Origin: Tubiluchus corallicola
Lineage: Eukaryota; Priapulida; Priapulimorpha; Priapulimorphida; Tubiluchidae
DNA: 64,000 nucleotides
NCBI GenBank assembly: GCA_030141605.1
Contig: JAQGDQ010000091.1
Coordinates: forward strand, 558,001-622,000
Reading direction: 5' to 3'
Position numbers and translations under genes: made by a program
The notes under the pieces: model-generated
The model's database searches: none
What the model was told of the DNA's origin: nothing
The model's input: the letters and a program-made list of their open reading frames with translations, nothing else
Part shown: positions 54,401 through 64,000 of the stretch, in pieces
Numbering within the stretch: position 1 is the first letter of the stretch
How the letters are laid out: every line of letters starts with the position of its first letter

Positions 54401-57400
54401 TACAGTATGAGTATTGAACCCAGCGGTCAAATATCCATTTATTTTCTGGTTCAGCATAAATCTGTATAAATCTGAGCCCCAGTAACTACTCGGCTAATAA
54501 CAAGCCGTAATAGCAACCATTGAAAAATATACGATTAAGAAATTTAATAAAAAAGAAATTCATTAACCACTTTTATTTCAGAGTTGTGAAACGAATTATG
54601 TCGCTACATGGGTGGTGCTGGTGATTTTTTTTACGAAATTCAAATTGAATGAAATGCACGTTTTGCCAGGTGCATTTCGTGAGTCATATATTCACCAATT
54701 CTATGTTTCGCTCCTCTTTAGCGCATTTAGCTAGTACAGTATTTTAGTCAAAATGGGCGAAAATGCCGAAAATGAGGTTTTTTGCTTCCACGCTGAAGCC
54801 CGATATTCGCAAAATCATCATCAACAATAAGCAGATGAATATAGATAAATATTTCCTTTGATGTGCGAGTTTTCCAGATTGATGAAACTGTTCAAGCTTT
54901 AACTGAACAGCTCTGTATTAGGCCTACACAGAGCCACATACCAGCAGAATTATTATACAGTATTATAGAAATTAATATATGACTTGAATTCGCATTAGTA
55001 GCTGAAATTAAAAATCTCGTCTCTATATGACATACTAAAAAGCATGATGATAGCTGGGACGTATTGAAGCCATAAAATAATTTTTGACATAGCACTACAT
55101 TTTTCTTGCAATAAGATTTCATAATCCAACAAACACAGTCTACTTATTGTTTAATCTAATAAGTGTCACGAGACACTCTGTTATAAATTAACCATTTTGG
55201 CCTATTGACTGAAATCGCTTACGGTGTAATTCCGTACGCCACGTGGCAATCGAAGCGTACTGATTATTAAATTATGGCGCTAAAATTGGCATTGATTGGT
55301 CGAGAAAATCAGGGTGCTTCATCATGTAGCTTACACGCATGAAGCAAGATCGTATAGCATGGTTAATTAAACGATGGCATGAGATCGATCAAGTTTTATT
55401 GTAACAAATTTTCGCTGTATATGCGAGGCACGATAATTACATGCTGTATAGCAGTTTAAGCGTCGCATATTTGCGTAAAATTAATGTCTGCGTAAACAGG
55501 GAAATTATTGCTATTCAGATTTAATTTCTTCGCATCCTCAGGCGTGACTTAAGATACAGAAATAGCTAATGCTAGTATACGCGGCCTTTCTGACATTACC
55601 CAAAAATCATTGAAACCCGTTACAGTCAGTTTTTGAAATCATATCTTATTCTTGATATTTCTAAAGCTGAATAATTTTTACTCGGGCCTTTTATCTGTGT
55701 TCTTCTTTATCAGAAATTAATTTTACTGTTAATCACAAACTCACCTGCTTCAACGCAAATTTTGAAAATTCTATTTTTCTGAACATGTACTCATATTTTC
55801 GCTTCCCCATTGCAGCTCGGTATCTCGGGTGGCCACTTTTCCTGTTTGCAGTGACTGGTATAAAAAACTGCAGGAAGGCAATCCATAACATATTACAGAG
55901 CTTTGTCTCATCGCTTATCACGCATATGAGGACCAGCCTTAATTGTATCTTGTGTAAAGATTGCATTTTCTTAGCGAGGAACTAAGATTTATAGGTAGCT
56001 TTATTCATTTAATTTACGCTCAGTGCATGTGGCTCCAAAAATGGACAAAGTATGGAGACTTTTAGATTAAAACTGAAAAAAGTTAAAAATGCACAGTCAG
56101 TGTTTGGTCTATTTTTAAAAATCTTTAGTCTGAAAGTTTGATGATGCATTTAGTCTGAAAGTTTGAGGCGCCATTCATGATACAATGAACTGTGAGTGAC
56201 TCTGGAGCAAAACTTCCTGTGGCTGCTTCAGGTATCCTACGCATTTTTCGCTTCTTCAAATTGAAAAGCGGATTAATGCGTTGATGTGAAAGTTGTCACT
56301 AAATAAATAATATGCACTAAGGACGAAAAGTACTTCAAACTGGAAAAAGTGCTTTCAGCCTTTTACGATATTTCACACAGAGCCTTAAATACCAGTAGCT
56401 ATTCCCATTAATTAAATCTGATAAGGCAGAGAAGACTGTCAAAACCAATGTACACGATGCCATTATTGCAACGTGACGGCTTCTGGCAAGAGCAGCCAGA
56501 AGAACTATTCGTTTTTCACAACTTTCAGGTTATGCTGATTATTAACCTGAAGGAAGCCCAGCTAAAAATCTCCACGGAAATTCTTGTATTGCTGCCCTGA
56601 AATTCATCTCGTGACATGATCAGTTTTGTAAACGACTTTTGCTCGTCATGTAAGGTTCAGACACTTTTCTGTCTTCCTTTTATCCACAAAATAGGTAATT
56701 ATTTTTCTTGCATTATCGAGTTGTTTTGTAAAATGCCAGTAATGCAATATAATGAAAGTGTTTAGCGCTATTTTTCAAGACGATTATTTGTTCGATGTTC
56801 GAAATGCCCTGAAAGATTAGCTTCCTACATTTGTAATCCTTGCATTATCGATTTGAAACTAACCTATAAATTTTTTTATCGGTTTATCCACTTAAATTTT
56901 GACGATTTTTTTACTCTGGCGTCATGTCCAGGATCAATAAGAAGGCATATTTCTCCAACTTTTTACTAGGTTTTCAAGATTAATTTTTTTTAAATTGTCA
57001 TTTGTTAATCGCGTTGTTCCTATTTTGAATGTTCTACTTGCTGTTCAAAATTTTTAAAATTTGCATTCTGTCACACAAACTTTCTTAATTAGTTTATCAG
57101 CCGTTCCCACTCACTAATTTATCTTTGTGTCCTCCACAAGCGCCCTCGGTATGATGGATTTTTCCCCATCTATATGTAATTGAATGAATTTAGCGTAACT
57201 TGTATTTACTATTTGTTATAGTGATAATATTAATATAAGCAAATTTACACAAAGGGCTACAAAACATTTTACTGGAGTGAAATTGTCCAAAAAAACTTTG
57301 ACTTTGTTGATTTTATTTACCATAATTCCTGAAAATGACTTCCTAAAGTGACCCAATTGTTTCCAAAACCAATAAATTGGAAGCTCGCTGAGAAGCAGTA

Positions 57401-58890
57401 TCACGCCGAATAACTAAAGTAGTACAATTGCAAAGTTTAGGCTGAGCAGTGAGACAATACTAAATAACTTATAACTTTATCAGACCACGGCGGAAAAATT
57501 ACACAGTATAGAAATATACTATGCCTGTTTTGGGCTCTATATTTTAGCCAAAATTATTTCTGTAGCAGAGCAGTCAAGTATACGCAAGGTAGCTGAAAGA
57601 ACTATTAGCTGGTGTGTATTTTAAAATGTCTATATTTCAGTATTTTTCTTTGGCTGTAACTTAAACTAGTTGCTGAATATTCGATTGCAAGTTACTGTGA
57701 AATACGTAATGATCGGTAAATCAGGGCTTATGATAATGTTGCTAACCATGATTAAATCCAAAACGTATTCACAAGCAGAACTTTTGGCAACGCAATGTTA
57801 AAAACTGAAACACTATGTGGAAAAACGCGCATTTTTGGCATTTCTTGTTTCTCGCACACTGCGCCTCAGTACCCAATTCTCAATGCAATAAACCACAACT
57901 AACTCAGCACACGCGACGAAGAACACCAGAATTGCACTTTTGCTCGCGAACTATGTATCAAGTTTACGCAATACAGAACGCATGAATACGCAGAATGGGA
58001 TTCAGAAATCTATGATAGTCACTGAGGAAATGAGCTTTTCTATTAAGCATTGAAAGGATTCCGAAAACCGAATGTTCATGTGTAAACTGACGGTTTTGCA
58101 GTTTCACGTCCCCGTGCTATGCATAATCAAGGCGTCTTGCATGATTAGAGCCAAGCTTATAGAAATTCTTCCCATTCCAATCAAGTAAATATACTGCCTT
58201 CCACGGAGTTTATTTGCCTTAGCCAAGTGCCTCATCACATACATGGCGGCGGATTTCAATGCGTACAGCTGTTAGCAAAATTTGATTGCAGTAAAGCGGA
58301 AACTTGTTGATCAAAGTTTTTGAAGTTCGGTATCTTTTTTGACACTGTGCTTTCTCATTTTGAACAGATTTTAATAGGGAGGTCTAAAATAATGTTTTTA
58401 TTCCTTTAAGTTGTATGAATATCCGCAGCATTTTAATCATGGTACACATATAGATTCACAGCCATTTAATTGCAGCATATTAGTGGTCCTTAATTGTTTT
58501 AATTTTAAAGAGGAATAGGAGCCAGCTTTAAACTATAGCTCAAAATAATCTAATGTATAAAATACTGAAGAAGAACATATTGTTTTGTAAGAGTGACGTA
58601 CGTGAAAGAATTATTACTATGGAAGTTAGTCTGTTACATGTATTTCGGCATTCGCTATCTAGTGTCTACATCTTGGAAGCGCCCTGCACGAAAAAACAGA
58701 TGATGTATCTCTCAATTCGTTTCTGACGTGGTGAAATCGCATGGTGACACAGCGGTAAACTTAAACTTAAAATTTAAATTTAAACGTAAATTTGCCCAGT
58801 TTTTGTCTATCACAGTCAATATGTACAGTGGGCTGTATTTCAATTTTCGCTTATACAAACACGTACAACACGGTCGTGGAACGTTTGTGC
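54401..58890. other. AT-rich sequence without recognised features
   Basis: No exon, RNA gene, long repeat or terminal-inverted-repeat element was identified on either strand. Confidence 0.35.
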
Positions 58891-58904
58891 CGAGGATATT
58901 AGCC

Positions 58905-60560
58905 TTTCGCACTGGAAGAAGTACAAAAAGTCATTGCAGCACAAAAACCTAGCAAAAGTGTCTAATGGCGTCCAGACGTCTCTTTTCCAATATTTGAGCA
59001 TGGATTGATAATGCTATTAGCTCATCTGTTAAATTCGGTGCTAATGAATAGTGATTTTCCTTTAGCATGGTGCATGATTAAGTTTGTTGTTCTCGTTAAA
59101 AAAGGTTGTGCAGTTGTATGCGAAAATTATGGAGGTATCAGTATAATTCAAGGATGTTTTAAACTGTATGACTCTTTAATAAATGAGCGGTTAAAGTTAT
59201 GAATAAATCCTGAATCCGAACAAGCAGGTGGCCATTCAGGAAGGGATTGCGTTGAACAAATCCCAACCTTGCGACTTTTAATTGATGCTGCGCTTAAGAA
59301 GAAACGTAAACTACTTATTTTGTTGGTGTATTTCGAAAGGGCCTTTGATCGTGTTGATCGTCGGACGTTATTACAAGTGTTGAAACGACACGGATGTGGG
59401 CGTGTTATGTTACGCGCCAGTGCTCGTATTTACAACACTACGAAAAGTGTCCTAGGGAATATATTTTTAGTACAATTGCGGCGTAAAACAATAATCACCG
59501 AGCACCAAGCTTATTTTCCTGTTTGTATGTGTATCCGTTAGACAGATTTATAAAATCTCTTGATGCTGATAACTCGTTGCAAGATCTCCATAGCTTATTA
59601 CTAGTGGATGACTCCGCTATTTTTGTTAGTCACAATGAGATTTTTATACAAAAAAATCAGATGTCTAACACGATTCTGCTTTGACTGTGGAATGAACATG
59701 AACCTTTTAAAACGAGATTCATTGTCATAGGTGAAAGCGAGGATGACAGACACTCAATAACTATACGTGATTATGTGATAGAAAATACAACTGCGTGTAC
59801 GTACTTAGGTGTAGCAACAACGGAGGATGCGAGAATGAAGTCAATTGCTTCCAAGCACATTGAAAATAAGAATGTTGTCATTCTTAAATTTCATGCTTTT
59901 GTACATAAGAACAGTGACAGTCGTATTGTATTAAGAAAAAAGTATTAGATAAGCTTCTTATAGCTGATGTGTTTTACAGTTCAGATAGTTGGAACACCAA
60001 TCTGCAAAGTATTTTGCCCAACACAACTTATATGGAACTCCTTAAGTCATTATTTTTAGTCAGACGTTCATCGTGCAATGATTTTGTGTTTCTTGAGACT
60101 GGATATCCGTCTTTCACTACGCGAATATGAGTGAAACGTGGGTGAAATGTAGACAAATGAAAATGTGTCCAAAAAGACTAGCCAATCCAGAAAATCATTA
60201 GCCGTCATCACTTCAAGCATATGAGATAGCAAAACCCTGCAACAGTGATTTGTATAAATGTTTGAATGGACTGTCTAGAATCAGTGTAAGTGAGTACTAT
60301 AAGCCCGCAACAATCTCTGTTGGCAGATACAGTAAGAAACAGTAACTCAACTAAACGAGAGACATATAAAGAGTTCAACTCATGCTTAATAGCACCCGTT
60401 ATTCCGGATTCAGTACATCAGATGTACTGTACTGCCTATACGCGATTGAGACACCAGGCGCACTATTTAAAAGTTGAAACTGATAGATAGCGTAACGTAG
60501 ATAGAAGACTGAGAAGTCCAAACTGAAAAGCACGTTTTGATAGACTGTCATTTAACAGCT
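58905..60560 (+). pseudogene. LINE (non-LTR retrotransposon) ORF2 remnant
   Basis: Pieces of one reverse transcriptase appear in order but in broken frames: EEVQKVIAAQKPS upstream, then CENYGGISIIQGCFKLYDSL, EQAGGHSGRDCVEQI, LVYFERAFDRVDRRTL (the catalytic-Asp block), LLVDDSAIF (the xxDD box, about 59596-59625), TYLGVATTED-like, DFVFLETGYPS, and finally YTRLRHQAHYLKVETDR, the conserved LINE C-terminal box. Stops (e.g. TGA near 59200) and frameshifts make it inactive. A CTA run (60888-60907) beyond it may mark the 3' tail. The clade is not determined. Confidence 0.85.
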
Positions 60561-60887
60561 GAAACTAGAAGAATATTTAGCAATGTCGAAATTACATGCT
60601 AAACGCCAATTATGAATAGAATTTTTGTATTTGGGATCTGTTTTAACATTTTAAAAACTTATAAAATACACTAAATTTTGCAAGTAGTATAATGAAGTGT
60701 TATAGTTCTATGAATTTAGCCATTATCATTTTTCTACTGATACTAAATGAAAATTTGTTATTGTGAACTTTTTTAACATTTCCCCTCTACAATGTGTTGT
60801 TTTCTGAAAAGTAGAAAATTTTGGGCGATGAAATGTTTCAATTCTGCTGTCCCTGCCAAAGAATGTAAATATTAACTTGATGGTAAT

Positions 60888-60907
60888 AGACTACTACTAC
60901 TACTACT
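60888..60907. repeat. (CTA)n short tract, possible LINE tail
   Basis: About six CTA units with one interruption, about 330 bases after the last LINE coding motif. LINE copies often end in such short tandem tails. Confidence 0.6.
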
Positions 60908-60919
60908 TACTACTGTGTT

Positions 60920-63900
60920 CCTTTGTGAGGTCATCACTTATTGCGCTCGCAGCAAATTTTCTCAGCTATTATTTAATTATCAGAAAAACTTTGGCATTAT
61001 TATCTGTGTTAAAATGTATATTTTTATTGTACTCCAAACATTGCAGGATGCGTTTCCTTTAAGAAATCCTTCATCCTTCAAAATTCAAAGGAGCAGAAAT
61101 ATCATTTAAGTGTAATTGAAAGTCTCTGTGTGGTACAATGCAATGAACGCGAGATTTCATGCATTGGAAAGTCAAGCTTTACCACAAAATACGGAGAATA
61201 AATTTTTAATATCCATGAAGCAGCGCCAGTGTATCAAGGGCTTTAGATACTCATGGTAAAAACAAATCTCTCAACAGATTTGATAGAAGGAAAACGAAAC
61301 CTCGTTAAGTATTAGTGCTGCTTCAAAAGTAAACGCTGACAATGTGCTGTTCTATCATAAACTATACATGAGTTTTCTAACATTTCAAAGTTATTGGATC
61401 ATCAGATGGTAGAATATAATGATAGAGTAAAATTATATTGTGAAATGGTGGATAACACACGGTTAATTCTATGTGTGGTATGTAGCTGATGTTTACTTTT
61501 CCTTTTACTTTTTGGCACTACTAGTACTCAAGTCCCTCAATTCAGTCTCCGTGTTGAGTCCGAGTCTTATTTCTGGAAACTGCATTGCGTTTACTGAGTC
61601 TAAGGAGAAGATTTTAAATCTCACAATGAAGCACAATTAATTTGACCAAAATTGAGATAAAAATCAAAACTCCGCTCTAGAATGCGTTTAAGCCACTCGC
61701 ACAATTTGGTACATTAAACTGAGTAAAAATGTCATAGTCCTTCTTGGGCGACAACGCATCTAGAAAAATATTGTAAGAAGAGAACGATACACCTGGCATT
61801 GTATAATGTAAACATCACGGTTCCGAAATGCAACGTTAGCATAATGATTTGCTCAATGAAGCATCTCCACAAAGCTGACTTAGTATTTCGATGCTCAAAG
61901 ACCTCCCATTTTTGTGCAAAATCATTGAGAAATCTGCGTCCCAAAATGGTAATGCGGCAGTTATGCAAAGAGATGAGATTTCTTAGTCAATTTATAACAT
62001 CTGACATGATACAGTACACTGGCGGTTTTGTGGTGTTTTTAGCATTTTTTAGCTTTTTGAATGTAATCATCCAAAAAATGCTTGCATCGGTTTGATGTGA
62101 CTGATGGACACCTGGGAATATCAAAACACTGACGGCGGTCTTTGAGAAATGATCTCGACTCGCAAAAATCCGCGATTCATTTAACAAAAATTTGAAAACC
62201 ACGAACAAGACTTTGCACTCTAATGGTAATTGATTTTTTGTTCGACTTCCATTTGCTGTGATAACCTTTCCCGTATTGTTTGCTAAGGTCAAGTAAACTG
62301 ATTATATTATACGGTGAAATACAGCGAAATGATATTAGTTAGAATAGATCCTTTATAACCCTGAGTAATGCGCACTAGCAGTGTGAGTTTTTATACTGAT
62401 ACTCTCATTTGTAAGAGGTATAAATGGGAAAATTACAAAATATTATTCCAAGTGTTGTAAAAACCGACTTGAACAGAATGCACGCACCATTAGGTTTAGT
62501 TCAGTATAATTGCTCATTCAAACACCCTACGTGTATGTTACCCATTTTAATACAATTTGGTGCAATATATTCCGATGTTCTGGCACGGTTAATGAGCTAT
62601 ATCTTTACTGGTATAGCGTGCTTTTTTTGTTATACTTTCACATTGTAAAATTGCCATTGTTTTTGCTACTACTGCTGCCCATAATGGCGGTAATGATGAT
62701 AATGATAAGGAGAAGGAGGACGAAGAAGACGACGACGACAATGATAATGACGATGACTTTTAAAGAAGTTAGTTATCGCATATAGGCAAAATTTTGTAGG
62801 CTTTATTATATCACATGCAAATTATATCCAAGACAGAACTGTTCATATACTACATGCTAGTTTATTTCTTAAGTATTGTTAGCATGTATACATGTAGTCT
62901 ATCGACCAGCCAAATTATAATAATAGATAAATAGATATGCTCGGCGATTGTGTTGTTATCAACTATAAAAAACATTTTTGCTTCGCACCTCACAAGTTAC
63001 GCATAAAATTAATTCAAGTATTTCACAAGAGCGTTTGAGCAGCTTCCCAATGTAAACCCATTAAATTTGCATAATGCGCGTTGCATGTTTTATGTAATAA
63101 ATTAAAAGTGTTGTAAAGCTCGGTCTTTTTGAAAAAAGGCCTACAAAATGCACTCTTGGCGAAGGAAATGATTTATTGCTTTTTATTGCGTTCCTTTCTC
63201 ACAAAAAGGTCTGACATTTTAGAAATGGTTATACGCGTGTTCGTTTTAGCCACATTTTTTCGCCTTATCAATGACCGAACACTAAAACAACCGTAAATTA
63301 TTTCCTGAAAGCTCTAATCAGCGTTTTATTTATCGCTATTACACTGCTCTCTGCGTTGGTAGCAGGTGCCATACCTTTTCACTTAAATTTTCTCTTTTGT
63401 GAGACAAACCTGTACTTTCTGTAAGAAATTTGTAACTCAGTTACGTGATTATACCTAACTCCATGTTTATAATAGTTGCTGCCAAGATTTCTAAAAGGGA
63501 AACAGATCTGTATAATACTTTTGGTTAGGGCATGCATGGGTTTACAGAACTAATATAGCGTATGACATCCAATGTAACCTTTTACTCGTGAGCCATTTGT
63601 GGTCTTGTCTCTTATCTTTTACTGCCGGCAAAACACATTCACATTATTCATATTGCAAATGAAAGTCAACACATAAATTTTATTGGGCTATACTGAGCAT
63701 TTTAACATAAATTGGTGTTACTCTGTTGGGCTTTCTGGGAACTCTGTAATAACTGGTAGAATAGTGGAAGGAACACGCAATTATAAAAGCTTTGAAATTA
63801 AAATTTGCAAAAACTTCACTTGTGGAAAAGTCAGAATTTCTATAGTTGAACTAGAAACAATTGAATTTAAAGTCAGATGTCATTTTACAATTATTTTATT

Positions 63901-64000
63901 TTATATTATATCTTAAATTGCCTATCATAATCGACCTCCAAAAACATTACAAATTGTTTTTAAAATATGATATTCATCTTTTTCTTTCTTCCTGTAACTG
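60920..64000. other. AT-rich sequence without recognised genes
   Basis: Only short open frames. One trinucleotide tract (about 62680-62760, GAT/GAA/GAC-rich) is present. Nothing else on either strand could be supported. Confidence 0.35.

Noticed and set aside
54201-54401. GC-rich 66-codon minus-strand frame that looked like an exon
   Set aside because: Its sequence aligns with the SINE copies at 5794 and 38683, including A- and B-box-like motifs.

Overview
The window is nuclear DNA from an animal, most likely an invertebrate. It is AT-rich, its genes are split by GT-AG introns, and the recognisable proteins (DHRS1, a CYP2-type cytochrome P450, ICA1/ICA69) are metazoan families. hAT, pogo-like, LINE, SINE and Gypsy sequences fill introns and spacers. 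I cannot name the species from sequence alone.

Layout. (1) 750-6244, + strand: the 3' part of a DHRS1-type short-chain dehydrogenase in five exons; its N-terminal exons lie left of the window. Its introns hold a hAT element and a second inverted-repeat DNA transposon, each with a perfect 8-bp target duplication, plus a SINE. (2) 6245-10317: spacer with a LINE remnant, a 105-bp tandem duplication and a pogo/Tigger-like element. (3) 22421-10318, - strand: a complete seven-exon CYP2-clan P450 whose joined exons give an open 501-residue protein. Its 7.6-kb intron 2 holds a decayed Gypsy element and a 3.86-kb TTAA-flanked element with roughly 490-bp inverted ends around a TCTCTG satellite. Another intron holds a perfect 79-bp-arm hairpin beside a tRNA-derived SINE. 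(4) 22422-27363: spacer with a LINE fragment. (5) 27364-35279, + strand: ICA1 (BAR/arfaptin-homology protein) in twelve visible coding exons, 624 residues plus an unfound start exon; it carries a pogo-like remnant and a 299-bp hAT in introns. (6) 35280-43860: spacer with microsatellites, a degenerate minisatellite, a ~450-bp CT tract and an ATT tract. (7) 43861-44614, + strand: the first coding exon (251 codons plus one base) of an unrecognised protein with a myristoylation/palmitoylation-type N-terminus and a PKA-type site. (8) 44615-64000: no recognisable gene; a hAT MITE, another SINE copy, a broken LINE and simple repeats.

Functionally the genes are independent: a lipid/xenobiotic-type oxidoreductase, an ER P450 monooxygenase and a Golgi/dense-core-vesicle BAR protein. 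Nothing suggests an operon-like or co-regulated system. The least explained items are the perfect intronic hairpin, the TTAA-flanked inverted-repeat element with its small Cys-rich exon, the extra NPF-bearing exon of ICA1, and the acylated-protein gene.
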